The position numbers were made by a program, and so were the translations under genes. DNA of 64,000 bases from Prosthecomicrobium pneumaticum (GTDB lineage Bacteria > Pseudomonadota > Alphaproteobacteria > Rhizobiales > Kaistiaceae): assembly GCF_014199915.1 (NCBI RefSeq), contig NZ_JACHOO010000005.1, positions 1 to 64,000 of the forward strand, given 5' to 3'. The notes under the pieces were generated by a model. The model worked only from the letters and a program-made list of their open reading frames with translations, searched no databases and had not been told where the DNA came from. The stretch's first letter is position 1, and every line of letters begins with the position of its first letter. This document shows, one piece after another, positions 42,905-52,101 of the stretch.

Positions 42905-43888
42905 ATGGAACGCAGGACTTTTCTGAAGCTCTCGGCAACCGCCGCGCTCGCCGCCGGCACGGGCCTCGCCGGCCTTCGCGCCGCCGCCGCGCAGGGCAAG
43001 GACATCGTCTATCTGACGCCCGGCCTCGATCTGCCGTTCTGGCGCTATCTGTCGAAGGGTGTCGAGGCGGCCGCGACGGCGAAGGGCTTCGGCTACCAGG
43101 CGCTCGATTCCCGCAACAGCCCGGAGACGCAGCTGCGCAACGCGCAGGACTCGATCGCCCGCGGCGTCGCCGGCATCGTCATCTCGCCGACCGATTCGTC
43201 GACCGCGCCGAGCGTGCTGCAGCTCGCCGAGCGGGCCGGCATCCCGGTGGTGGTCGCCGACATCGGCACCAATTCGGGCACCTACGCCTCCTTCATCATC
43301 TCCGACAACTATCGCGGCGCGCACGACGTCGGTGTCGCCCTCGCCGCGGCGCTGAAGGCGAAGGGCTGGGAAGGCGGCTCGGTCGGCATCGTCGCCATCT
43401 CGCAGGCGCGCAAGAACGGCCAGGCCCGGACGAAGGGCTTCCTCGACGGCCTCAAGGAAGGCGGCTTCACCGGCAAGGAAGCCGGCCTGCAGCAGATGCA
43501 GAGCTACACCGCCGACGAGACCTTCAAGTTCACGCAGGACATGCTGACCGCCAATCCGGACATGCGCGGCCTGTTCGTGCAGACCGACCAGCCGGCGATC
43601 GGCGCGCTGCGCGCCATCAAGGCGGCGCGCCGCGACGGCGAAGTGCTGGTCGCCGCCTTCGACGGCATCCCGGATTTCGTCGATCTCCTGAAGTCGGGCG
43701 AGCTCGTCGTGTCGGGCATGCAGCAGCCCTATCTGATGGGCGTGCGCTCCGGCGAGGCGATGCTCGAGGCGATCGACGGCAAGACGCCGGAGAAGGAGAT
43801 CACCGTGCCGATCCTCGCCGTGACGAGCTCGAACATCGAGCAGGAACTGCCGACGGTGAAGCAGACCGTCTTCGCCAACGAGGTCTGA
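42905..43888 (+). CDS. Sugar ABC transporter substrate-binding protein, Tat-type leader
   Basis: 327 residues, RbsB-like. The leader MERRTFLKLSATAALAAGTG has a twin-arginine motif (RRTFLK), so it may be exported folded through Tat. The core includes DIVYLTPGLDLPFWRYLSKG, GVAGIVISPTDSSTAPSVL and VLVAAFDGIPDFVDLLKSGE. GGGAGGAAGACT precedes the ATG. It delivers an unknown sugar or sugar acid to the permease encoded two genes on. Confidence 0.92.
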   Translation: MERRTFLKLSATAALAAGTGLAGLRAAAAQGKDIVYLTPGLDLPFWRYLSKGVEAAATAKGFGYQALDSRNSPETQLRNAQDSIARGVAGIVISPTDSSTAPSVLQLAERAGIPVVVADIGTNSGTYASFIISDNYRGAHDVGVALAAALKAKGWEGGSVGIVAISQARKNGQARTKGFLDGLKEGGFTGKEAGLQQMQSYTADETFKFTQDMLTANPDMRGLFVQTDQPAIGALRAIKAARRDGEVLVAAFDGIPDFVDLLKSGELVVSGMQQPYLMGVRSGEAMLEAIDGKTPEKEITVPILAVTSSNIEQELPTVKQTVFANEV

Positions 43889-43988
43889 CGAGAGGCGCGG
43901 CGCCGTCGCGAGAGGGCGCCGCAACCTCCGTCATGAGACGATGGCGGCGGGCCGGAGGCCCGCCGCCCTTCCCCCGCAGGAGCCCCGA

Positions 43989-45887
43989 ATGGTCGCAGAG
44001 AGCCAGGCCGCGCCGGATGCTTCCCCGCTCCTCGTGATGCGGGGGATCACCAAGACCTTCGACCGGACGCGTGCGCTCGGCGGCGCCGATTTCGAGCTGC
44101 GCGAAGGCGAGATCCACGGCCTGCTCGGCGCCAATGGTGCGGGCAAGTCGACGCTCTCCAAGGTGATCGCCGGCCATCACGCCTTCGAGGACGGCACGAT
44201 GCGCTATCGCGGCCACGACATCCGGTTGCGCGGCACGCGCGATGCCCTGCGCATCGGCATCGGCATCGTCATGCAGGAGACGAGCCTCGTCCCCGATCTC
44301 TCGGTGCTCGAGAACATCTTCCTGCCCGAACTCGGCCGCTCCGGCCGGCTCGACCGCCGCGCCATGCGCCGCTCGGGCGAGGAGATCCTCGCCTCGCTCG
44401 GCCAGGCCGACAGCCTGCCCTTCGACTGGGAGGTGCGCCGCCTCTCCTCGGCGCAGAAGCAGCTCGTCGAGATCGCCAAGGCGCTCGGCGTGCGGGCGAA
44501 ACTCCTGATCTTCGACGAGCCGACCGCGTCGCTGAGCCCCGGCGAGGTCGAGCGCCTGTTCGACGTGATGAGCCGGCTGCGCGCTTCCGGCCGGGGTCTC
44601 GTCTTCGTTTCCCACCGCCTCGAGGAGGTGTTCGCGATCACCGACCGCGTCACCGTGCTGCGCGAGGGCCGCACCGTGATGGCGGCGAAGCCGACCGCCG
44701 AGCTCACCCAGGCCGAGCTGATCCGCGCCATGGTCGGCGCCGAGCTCGGCGGCATCTATGATCGCGCCGAGACGAAGCCCGCCGTCGCCGCTCCGGTGGC
44801 GCTCGAGGTCGAGCATCTCGCCTCCGCGCCGGCCGTCCGCGACGTCTCGTTCAGCGTCCGCAAGGGCGAGATCCTCGGCCTCGGCGGCCTCGTCGGCGCC
44901 GGCCGGTCGGAGACCGTCGAGGCGGTGTTCGGACTGAGGCCGCGGACCGGCGGCACGGTCCGCCTCAACGGCAGGCCGCTCAAGGCGGAGAGCCCCAAGA
45001 CGGCGATCCGCGCCGGGCTCGGCTTCGTCGCCGAGGACCGCCGGACGCAGAACATCGTGCCCGACCTCTCGGTCAAGGAGAACCTCCTGCTCGCCCATCT
45101 CGGGGCGCGGCGCGGCTTCCTCTGCGGCTATGGCGCACGGGAGAAGAAGGTCGAGGAACTCCTCGCCGGCCTCGGCCTGCCGCAGGAGCGTCTGCTCGAT
45201 TCGTCCATGCTGAACTTCTCCGGCGGCATGCAGCAGAAGATCATCATCGCCCGCTGGCTGCTGCTCGATCCCTCCGTCCTCATCCTCGACGAGCCGACCA
45301 AGGGCGTCGACATCGGCACCCGCGCCGGCATCTACCAGATGCTGCGCGACATCGCGGCACGCGGCGTCGCCGTCGTCGTCGTGTCGTCGGATTTCGAGGA
45401 ACTGCTCGGCCTCTCCGACCGGATCGTGGTGATGAGCGACGGCCGCTCGATCGCCGATCTGCCGAGCGCCATGCTCGACGAGGAGAAGCTGACGCTGCTC
45501 GCCGCGCCGCGCACCTCGATGGCGCGCAACACCGAGCTCCTCAACGCGCTCGCGCGCGAACATCGCGGCGCCGGCTTCTGGGCGCTGATCGAGGACGACC
45601 GGCTGATCTGCCTCAACGCCGTCGTCGCCGACCCCGCCGCCGATCCCGGCTTCAAGGCCGGCGAGGCGCGGGCGATCGGCGAGACCCGCATTCCGGCCGC
45701 GCTCGCGCAGCGCGCCCCGATCTTCGTACCCGAACCGTCGGGCGGCCGCACCACGCTCGTCGTGCCGATCACCAGCCCGCGCGGCCACGATCTCGGCTGG
45801 GTCGGCCTGTCGCTCTCCTCCGGCGAGGCGTTGCCGTCGCCGGAAGCGATCCGCGCCCGCATCGACACCATGGCCGCAACGCTTTGA
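43989..45887 (+). CDS. Sugar ABC transporter ATP-binding protein with extra C-terminal domain
   Basis: 632 residues, against about 500 for RbsA-type ATPases. Domain 1: Walker A GANGAGKST (47-55), QETSLVPDLSVLENIF, LLIFDEPTASLS. Domain 2: GLVGAGRSE, signature NFSGGMQQKIIIARWL, Walker B ILDEPTKGVD. After about residue 507 a 125-residue extension follows (ARNTELLNALAREHRGAGFW, LVVPITSPRGHDLGWVGLSL). It is alpha/beta in character and not part of the usual fold, and may be a regulatory or ligand-sensing add-on. The frame is open without a break through the extension. Confidence 0.92.
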   Translation: MVAESQAAPDASPLLVMRGITKTFDRTRALGGADFELREGEIHGLLGANGAGKSTLSKVIAGHHAFEDGTMRYRGHDIRLRGTRDALRIGIGIVMQETSLVPDLSVLENIFLPELGRSGRLDRRAMRRSGEEILASLGQADSLPFDWEVRRLSSAQKQLVEIAKALGVRAKLLIFDEPTASLSPGEVERLFDVMSRLRASGRGLVFVSHRLEEVFAITDRVTVLREGRTVMAAKPTAELTQAELIRAMVGAELGGIYDRAETKPAVAAPVALEVEHLASAPAVRDVSFSVRKGEILGLGGLVGAGRSETVEAVFGLRPRTGGTVRLNGRPLKAESPKTAIRAGLGFVAEDRRTQNIVPDLSVKENLLLAHLGARRGFLCGYGAREKKVEELLAGLGLPQERLLDSSMLNFSGGMQQKIIIARWLLLDPSVLILDEPTKGVDIGTRAGIYQMLRDIAARGVAVVVVSSDFEELLGLSDRIVVMSDGRSIADLPSAMLDEEKLTLLAAPRTSMARNTELLNALAREHRGAGFWALIEDDRLICLNAVVADPAADPGFKAGEARAIGETRIPAALAQRAPIFVPEPSGGRTTLVVPITSPRGHDLGWVGLSLSSGEALPSPEAIRARIDTMAATL

Positions 45888-45904
45888 CCAAGGATCCCAA
45901 GCCC

Positions 45905-46882
45905 ATGGCCTCCGTCCCCCTCGAAAATCGGCCGTCCGGCTTCCGGCTGAAATCGCTCGGCCGGCGGCTCGAGGTCCGCATGCTGCTGCTCGCGCTCGTC
46001 ATCGCCGTGGCGCTGTCGCTGCTGTCGCCCTATTTCCTCACCCGGGCGAACGTCTTCAACATGCTCGACCAGTCGGTGGTGATCGGCATCGTCGCGGTCG
46101 GCATGACCTTCGTCATCCTGACCGGCGGCATCGATCTCTCCGTCGGCTCGGTCGCCGGCCTGACCGGCATCATCCTCGGCCTCGCCGTCCAGCAGATGCC
46201 GATCCCGGCGGCGATCGCCGTCGCGGTCGCGGCGGGCGGCGGGATCGGCCTCGTCTCCGGCGTGCTGATCGCCTTCTTCGGCCTCGCGCCCTTCGTCGTG
46301 ACGCTCGGCGTGATGGCGATCGGCCGCAGCCTCGCCTACATCCTGTCCGGCCAGACGGCGATCTCCAACATCCCGATGGGCATGCAGGACATCGTCTACA
46401 CGAACGTCTTCGGCGTGCCGTCGAACGTCCTCTTCCTCGTCGTGCTCTACGCCCTCGCCTGGGCGTACCTCACCTATACGAAGGGCGGCCGGACGATCTA
46501 TGCGGTCGGCTCGAACAAGGAGGCGGCGCGCGCCGCCGGCCTCAACACGCTCTTCTATTCGATCCTGCCCTATGTGCTGTCCGGCGCGCTGTCGGCGGTG
46601 GCGATCACCTTCTCGATCAGCCAGCTGCTCTCCGCCGACCCCTTGATGGGCAATGCGATGGAGCTCGACGCGATCGCCGCCGTGGTGATCGGCGGGGCGA
46701 GCCTCTATGGCGGCCGCGGCTCGATGATCGGCACGCTGATCGGCGTCTTCATCATGGTGATGATCCGCAACGGCCTCAACCTGATGGGCGTCTCGCCCTT
46801 CTGGCAGGGCTCGGCGATCGGCACGATCATCATCCTCGCCCTTCTCGTCGAACGCCTCCTGTCCGCGAGGGCCGCCCGATGA
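45905..46882 (+). CDS. Sugar ABC transporter permease (RbsC family)
   Basis: 325 residues with about ten helices. Signatures: FVILTGGIDLSVGSVAGLTG, GRTIYAVGSNKEAARAAGLN and IAAVVIGGASLYGGRGSMIG. The only permease of this importer, so it probably forms a homodimer. An ATG was chosen 18 bp after the ATPase stop, with AAGGA upstream; a TTG overlapping the stop is an alternative. Its last codons overlap the lactonase start (ATGA). Confidence 0.92.
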   Translation: MASVPLENRPSGFRLKSLGRRLEVRMLLLALVIAVALSLLSPYFLTRANVFNMLDQSVVIGIVAVGMTFVILTGGIDLSVGSVAGLTGIILGLAVQQMPIPAAIAVAVAAGGGIGLVSGVLIAFFGLAPFVVTLGVMAIGRSLAYILSGQTAISNIPMGMQDIVYTNVFGVPSNVLFLVVLYALAWAYLTYTKGGRTIYAVGSNKEAARAAGLNTLFYSILPYVLSGALSAVAITFSISQLLSADPLMGNAMELDAIAAVVIGGASLYGGRGSMIGTLIGVFIMVMIRNGLNLMGVSPFWQGSAIGTIIILALLVERLLSARAAR

Positions 46883-48816
46883 ACGCCGGACCCTCCCTCT
46901 CCGCCCGCCTGTTCGGCACCGAGGAGCCGGTCACCCCGCCGCGCCTCCTCGCTGCGGGTCCGCTGACCGCCGAACTCGACACCGGCAATCTGCGCCACAT
47001 CCGCTATCGCGGGGTGGAGCTGATCCGCGCCGTCTCCTTCATCGTGCGCGACCGCAACTGGGGCACCTACAATCCGGAAATCCGCGATCTCGCGGTCGAG
47101 GAGCGGGCCGACGGCTTCACGGTCACCTATTCGGCGCTCGCCCGCGATGCCGGCCAGTCCTTCCGCTATGCCGCGCGCATCGAAGGCTCGGCCGACGGGT
47201 CGCTCGCCTTCTCCGCCGAAGGCATCGCCGAGACCGACTTCCTGACCAACCGCACCGGCTTTGTCGTGCTCCATCCGATCGTCGGCGTTTCGGGCCGCCC
47301 GGTCACGGTGGAGCATGTCGACGGTACCATCGAACCCTCGCGCTTTCCCGAGATCATCGATCCCGTCCAGCCGATGATGAATCTTCGGGCGCTCACCCAC
47401 GAGGCGGCGCCCGGCCTCTCCGTCACCTGCCGGATGGAGGGCGACACCTACGAGATGGAGGACCAGCGCAACTGGACCGACGCCTCCTACAAGACCTATG
47501 TCCGGCCGCTCGCCCTGCCCTGGCCCTACACGCTCGCCGAAGGCAGCCGGATCGAACAGGCGGTGCGGGTGACGGTGTCGGGCGCGCTCGCCGCGGGCGT
47601 CACCGCGGACGGGCCGACGGCCGTCACGCTCGCGCCGACGGGCCGCACCGTGCCCCCGCTCGGCCTCGGTCTCGATCCGGACGAGATTGCCGATACGCTC
47701 GCCGCGGCCGATGTGCTGCGGCGCGTCGGCGCCCGCGTCCTGATCGGCCTCCACGATCCCGCCCGCGGCCATGACGGGGCGACCCTCGAGGGCATCGTCG
47801 CGGCGGCGCGGGCGATCGGCGCCGAGCCGTGGCTCGAGGCGGTGATCCAGTCGGTCGACGGCTACGCGGAGGAGATTGCCGCGCTCGGTCGGACGGTCGC
47901 CGCACTCGGCGCGCCGTTTCCGACCGTGCTCGTCTCGCCCGCCCCCGACCTCAAATGCACGCTCCCCGGCAGCGTCTGGCCGCCGGCGCCGCCGCCCCGC
48001 GCCTTCTTCGCGGCGGCGCGGGCCGCCTTTCCCGGTGCCCGGCTCGGCGGCGGCATGTTCAGCCTTTTCACCGAGATGAACCGCAAGCGGCCGCCGGTCG
48101 ATCTGATCGACCTCGTGAGCTTCACCACCACCGCGACGCTGCACGCCGGCGACGACCACTCGATCACAGAAGGGCTCGAAGCCCTGCCGGCGATCGCGCT
48201 GTCGGCGGCGGCGATCGCCGGGGACACGCCCTATGCCGTCGGCCCGAGCGCCATCGGCATGCGGATGAACCCCTATGGCGAGGCGCCGCTCGCCAATCCC
48301 GGCAATATCCGCCAGGCGATGAACTTCAACGACCCGCGCCATCGCGGCCTGCTCGGTGCCGCCTGGGTGCTCGGCTTCTTCGCCCGCTTCGCGACCGGCG
48401 GAGCGGAGACGATCACGCTCGGCGGCACGACCGGCGCCTTCGGTCTCGTCTCCCGGCCGCATCCCTGGCCGCAGCCCTATTTCGACGAAGCGGGCGGCGT
48501 CTATCCGATGTTCCACGTGCTCGCCGGGCTTGCCCGGCTCGCCGGCCGGCCGCTCCTCGCCGTCGAGGCGGGCCGCGCGATCGAAGGGCTCGCGGCGGAG
48601 GGCGCGGACGGTACCGAACTCTGGCTTGCCAACCGCACCGGCACGGTGCAGACCGTGACGCTGCCGGGGGTTGCGCGCGATCTCTTCCTGCTCGACGCCG
48701 ACCGCTTCGTCGCCGCCGCGCAGGACGCCGACGCCCTCGACCGCTCGACGCAGCCTTACGGCCGCGCCGAGATCACCCTTTCGCCCTACGCCGTCGCCCG
48801 CCTGCGGCTCGCCTGA
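46879..48816 (+). CDS. D-apionate lactonase-like protein
   Basis: 645 residues, the size and layout of ApnL. An N-terminal beta-sandwich (ELDTGNLRHIRYRGVELIRA, RDRNWGTYNPEI) is followed by a TIM-barrel-like middle (RVGARVLIGLHDPARGHDGA, PVDLIDLVSFTTTATLHAGD, HRGLLGAAWVLGFFARFAT) and a small C-terminal beta domain ending SPYAVARLRLA. ApnL hydrolyses D-apionolactone in apiose breakdown. The other known apionate enzymes (ApnO, OiaC, OiaK, OiaX) are not recognised here, so the real lactone may differ. Coupled to the permease gene by a 4-nt overlap. Confidence 0.72.
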   Translation: MNAGPSLSARLFGTEEPVTPPRLLAAGPLTAELDTGNLRHIRYRGVELIRAVSFIVRDRNWGTYNPEIRDLAVEERADGFTVTYSALARDAGQSFRYAARIEGSADGSLAFSAEGIAETDFLTNRTGFVVLHPIVGVSGRPVTVEHVDGTIEPSRFPEIIDPVQPMMNLRALTHEAAPGLSVTCRMEGDTYEMEDQRNWTDASYKTYVRPLALPWPYTLAEGSRIEQAVRVTVSGALAAGVTADGPTAVTLAPTGRTVPPLGLGLDPDEIADTLAAADVLRRVGARVLIGLHDPARGHDGATLEGIVAAARAIGAEPWLEAVIQSVDGYAEEIAALGRTVAALGAPFPTVLVSPAPDLKCTLPGSVWPPAPPPRAFFAAARAAFPGARLGGGMFSLFTEMNRKRPPVDLIDLVSFTTTATLHAGDDHSITEGLEALPAIALSAAAIAGDTPYAVGPSAIGMRMNPYGEAPLANPGNIRQAMNFNDPRHRGLLGAAWVLGFFARFATGGAETITLGGTTGAFGLVSRPHPWPQPYFDEAGGVYPMFHVLAGLARLAGRPLLAVEAGRAIEGLAAEGADGTELWLANRTGTVQTVTLPGVARDLFLLDADRFVAAAQDADALDRSTQPYGRAEITLSPYAVARLRLA

Positions 48817-48840
48817 TCGGTCAGACACGGACATCTCGTC

Positions 48841-49827
48841 ATGCACATTCTCATCATCGGCGCCGCCGGCATGGTCGGCCGCAAGCTCACCGACCGGCTC
48901 ACCGCGGACGGCCGCCTCGGCGATCGCGAGATCGAACGGCTGACCCTCGTCGACGTCGTCGCGCCGCAGGCGCCGGCCGGCTTCGCGGGCGCGGTCGAGA
49001 CGCTCACCGTCGACCTTTCCGTGCCCGAGGCGGCGCCGGCGCTGGTCGCGAGGCGGCCGGACGTGATCTTCCACCTCGCCGCGATCGTGTCCGGCGAGGC
49101 CGAAGCCGATTTCGACAAAGGCTACCGGATCAATCTCGACGGCACGCGCTATCTCTTCGAGGCGATCCGGCAGGAGGGGCTGAAGGGCCCCTACAAGCCG
49201 CGTGTCGTCTTCACCTCGTCGATCGCCGTGTTCGGCGCGCCTTTCCCCGAGAAGATCGGCGACGAGTTCTTCACCACGCCGCTGACGAGCTACGGCACCC
49301 AGAAGGCGATCGGCGAACTCCTCCTCGCCGACTATTCGCGCCGTGGCTTCTTCGATGGCATCGGCATTCGCCTGCCGACGATCTGCATCCGCCCCGGCAA
49401 GCCGAACAAGGCGGCCTCGGGCTTCTTCTCCAACATCCTGCGCGAGCCGCTCGCCGGCCAGGAGGCCGTGCTGCCGGTATCGACCGACGTGCGGCACTGG
49501 TTTGCGAGCCCGCGCGCCGCGGTCGGCTTCCTCGTCCATGCCGGCACGCTCGACCTGTCGCGCATGGGCTGGCGGCGCAACATCAGCCTGCCCGGCCTCT
49601 CCGCCACCGTCGGCGAGGAGATCGAGGCGCTGCGCCGGGTCGCCGGCGAGGCGGCGGTGAAGCGCATCCGGCACGAGCCGGACGAGACGATCATCAAGAT
49701 CGTCGACGGCTGGGCGCGCGACTTCGACGCGAGCCGCGCGGAATCGCTCGGCTTCGTCGCGGAGACGTCGTTCGACGACATCATCCGCGCCCATGTCGAG
49801 GACGAGCTCGGCGGCACGATCGGCTGA
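48841..49827 (+). CDS. denD: D-erythronate dehydrogenase (DenD)
   Basis: 328 residues, extended SDR/epimerase-like. The Rossmann motif is ILIIGAAGMVG, followed by FHLAAIVSGEAEADFDKGY, TSSIAVFG (Ser126/127) and YGTQKAIGE (Tyr141, Lys145). PTICIRPGKPNKAASGFFSN is a DenD-type signature. DenD oxidises D-erythronate to 2-oxo-erythronate. otnI, otnK and otnC, which complete that pathway, are all within 7 kb, which strongly supports the call. Confidence 0.85.
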   Translation: MHILIIGAAGMVGRKLTDRLTADGRLGDREIERLTLVDVVAPQAPAGFAGAVETLTVDLSVPEAAPALVARRPDVIFHLAAIVSGEAEADFDKGYRINLDGTRYLFEAIRQEGLKGPYKPRVVFTSSIAVFGAPFPEKIGDEFFTTPLTSYGTQKAIGELLLADYSRRGFFDGIGIRLPTICIRPGKPNKAASGFFSNILREPLAGQEAVLPVSTDVRHWFASPRAAVGFLVHAGTLDLSRMGWRRNISLPGLSATVGEEIEALRRVAGEAAVKRIRHEPDETIIKIVDGWARDFDASRAESLGFVAETSFDDIIRAHVEDELGGTIG

Positions 49828-49852
49828 TCCGGGCGGCGCGGCGGAGGCAGGG

Positions 49853-50614
49853 ATGGCCGATCATCCGTTCTCGCTCGACGGGCGGGTCGCCGTCGTGACC
49901 GGCGGGGCGAGCGGCATCGGCCTCGCGAGCGCGACCGCGCTCGCCCGCGCCGGCGCGCGTGTCGCCGTGCTCGACCGTGGCGAAACAGCGGCCGAGACGC
50001 TCGCGGCGATCGGCGGCGAGGCGTTCGCCGTCCGCGCCGACGTCGCCGACGAGGCGGCGCTCGAAGCCGCCTTCGCCGCGGTGATGGAGCGCGCCGGCCG
50101 GCTCGACGTGCTCGTCAACAGCGCCGGCATCGCGATCCGCCGGTCGGCGGTCGAACTGTCGCTCGCCGACTGGGAAAAGGTGGTCGCGGTCAACATGACG
50201 GGCAGCTTCCTCGCCGCCCGCATCGCCGCGCGCCACATGATCGCCACCGGCTCCGGCGGGGCGATCGTCAACGTCTCCTCGATCATGGGCTTTTCGGGCG
50301 GCGGCCTCTATCCGAACATTTCCTACCAGACGACCAAGGGCGCGATCGTCAACATGACCCGGGCGCTCGCGGTGGAATGGGCGGAGGCCGGCATCCGGGT
50401 CAATGCGGTCGCCCCGACCTATGTCGAGACCCCCTTCATCGCGCCGCTCGTCGCCGATCCGGCGCTCGTCGCGCGGATCCACGCGATGACGCCGCTCCGC
50501 CGGCTCGCCAGACCCGAGGAGGTCGCCGCGGCGATCCTCTTCCTCGCCGGGCCGGGCGCATCGATGATCACGGGCCATACGCTGCCGGTCGACGGCGGCT
50601 TCCTGGCGCAATGA
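49853..50614 (+). CDS. SDR family oxidoreductase
   Basis: 253 residues. Cofactor motif TGGASGIG (16-23), [10 protein letters not shown], catalytic Ser in [10 protein letters not shown] and [10 protein letters not shown] with Tyr and Lys, end [19 protein letters not shown] sits 5 nt upstream of the ATG. Probably NAD-dependent oxidation of a sugar or polyol in the same pathway as denD and the lactonase; one attractive role is making the lactone that the preceding lactonase opens. Confidence 0.9.
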   Translation: MADHPFSLDGRVAVVTGGASGIGLASATALARAGARVAVLDRGETAAETLAAIGGEAFAVRADVADEAALEAAFAAVMERAGRLDVLVNSAGIAIRRSAVELSLADWEKVVAVNMTGSFLAARIAARHMIATGSGGAIVNVSSIMGFSGGGLYPNISYQTTKGAIVNMTRALAVEWAEAGIRVNAVAPTYVETPFIAPLVADPALVARIHAMTPLRRLARPEEVAAAILFLAGPGASMITGHTLPVDGGFLAQ

Positions 50615-50657
50615 GAGCCGCCGCCGAAGCGCGGCGAACAGAACGGGGAGGACGCCG

Positions 50658-51407
50658 ATGGCGGACCATGGAAAGATCGCGCTCGTCACGGGCGCCGGAA
50701 CGGGCATTGGCCGGGCGGTCGCGCTCGCCCTCTCGGCCGCGGGCTACCGCCTCGCGGTGACCGGCCGGCGCGCCGAGCCGCTCGAAGAGGTGGCGAACGA
50801 AGCGGCCGGCGAGGTGCTCGTCCACACGGCCGACCTGCGCGATCCGGACTCGGTGCGCGCCCTCTTCGACGCGGTGACGGCCCGCTTCGGCCGGCTCGAC
50901 GTGCTCTTCAACAATGCCGGCGCCAACGCCCCCAACGTCAACATCGAGGACCTGCCCTTCGAGCAATGGAAGGCGGTCATCGATACCAATGTCACCGGCG
51001 TCTTCCTGTGCACGAAGGAAGCCTTCCGGATCATGAAGGACCAGGATCCGCGCGGCGGCCGGATCATCAACAACGGCTCGATCTCGGCCTCGATGCCGCG
51101 GCCGAACTCGGCGCCCTACACCGCCTCGAAGCACGCCGTGCTGGGGCTGACCCGGTCGACGGCGCTCGACGGGCGCAAATACGACATCGCCTGCGGCCAG
51201 ATCGACATCGGCAACACCGAGACACCGATGGCGGCGAAGATGAAGCACGGCGTGCTGCAGGCCGATCTTTCGGTGAAGGTCGAGCCGACCTTCGACGTCG
51301 CCCATGTCGCGGACGCGGTGGTCCACATGGCCAATCTGCCGCTCGACACCAACATTCTGCAGATGACGATCATGGCGACCAAGATGCCGCTCGTCGGCCG
51401 CGGCTGA
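50658..51407 (+). CDS. SDR family oxidoreductase
   Basis: 249 residues. Cofactor motif VTGAGTGIG (10-18), [30 protein letters not shown] with Ser, Tyr and Lys in place. The C-terminus is unusual for a classical [22 protein letters not shown] and [20 protein letters not shown], a form seen in many alphaproteobacterial SDRs. AACGGGGAGGACGCC precedes the ATG. Last gene of the GntR-headed operon, convergent with otnC. Confidence 0.9.
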   Translation: MADHGKIALVTGAGTGIGRAVALALSAAGYRLAVTGRRAEPLEEVANEAAGEVLVHTADLRDPDSVRALFDAVTARFGRLDVLFNNAGANAPNVNIEDLPFEQWKAVIDTNVTGVFLCTKEAFRIMKDQDPRGGRIINNGSISASMPRPNSAPYTASKHAVLGLTRSTALDGRKYDIACGQIDIGNTETPMAAKMKHGVLQADLSVKVEPTFDVAHVADAVVHMANLPLDTNILQMTIMATKMPLVGRG

Positions 51408-51456
51408 TCGATCCATCCGAGGCGGCGCCCCCGGCGCCGCTTCGAACCCTTGCGCC

Positions 51457-52101
51457 TCAGCGCTTCGTCTTGAGCGCTTCGACCTGCGCAGGGGTGAGCG
51501 GCCGGATCGCCCGGCCGTCGAGGAGGAGATGGAGCTTCGCCGTCTCCTCCAGTTCCTCCGTCGCATACTGCGCCTCGGCGAGGGTCGCGCCCGACACGAC
51601 CGGCCCGTGATTGGCGAGCAGCACCGCGCCGTGGTGCTTCGCCTTCTCGCCGACCGCGCGGGCGAGGCTCTCGTCGCCCGGCGGATAATAGGGGATGAGC
51701 GGCAGCGTGCCGACCCGCATCACGTAATAGGCGGTGAGCGGCGGCAGGACATCGTCCGGATCGACATCGGCGAGGATGCTGACCGCCACCGAATAGGTCG
51801 AGTGGAGGTGGACGACGGCGCCGGCGCCCGGCCGCTCGCAATACATGCAGCGGTGCAGGAACGCCTCCTTGGTCGGCTTGTCGCCGTCGACATGGACGCC
51901 CTCCGCCGTGAAGCGCGACAGCCGTGCCGCATCGAGATCGCCGAGCGAGGCGTTGGTCGGCGTCATCAGGAGTTCGCCGTTCGACAGCCGGGCGCTGATA
52001 TTGCCGGTCGAGCCGAAGGTCAGCGCCCGGTCGAAGATCGAGGCGCCGACCCGGACGATCGCGTCGCGCAGCCGGGTCTCCTCGGAGATCGTCGCCGTCA
52101 T
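51457..52101 (-). CDS. otnC: 3-oxo-tetronate 4-phosphate decarboxylase (class II aldolase family)
   Basis: 214 residues. Class II aldolase/adducin fold: FGSTGNISARLSNGELLMTP near 28-48, EAFLHRCMYCERPGAGAVVH LHS with the metal His residues, and ANHGPVVSG. OtnC converts 3-oxo-tetronate 4-phosphate to dihydroxyacetone phosphate and CO2. Its ATG overlaps the otnK stop, the expected pairing of kinase and decarboxylase. Confidence 0.9.
   Translation of the reverse strand: MTATISEETRLRDAIVRVGASIFDRALTFGSTGNISARLSNGELLMTPTNASLGDLDAARLSRFTAEGVHVDGDKPTKEAFLHRCMYCERPGAGAVVHLHSTYSVAVSILADVDPDDVLPPLTAYYVMRVGTLPLIPYYPPGDESLARAVGEKAKHHGAVLLANHGPVVSGATLAEAQYATEELEETAKLHLLLDGRAIRPLTPAQVEALKTKR

Noticed and set aside
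46705-49794. A 1029-codon open frame on the minus strand
   Set aside because: Antisense to the permease, lactonase-like and denD genes. Composition (runs of Arg, Glu, Gly, Asp) marks it as a shadow.
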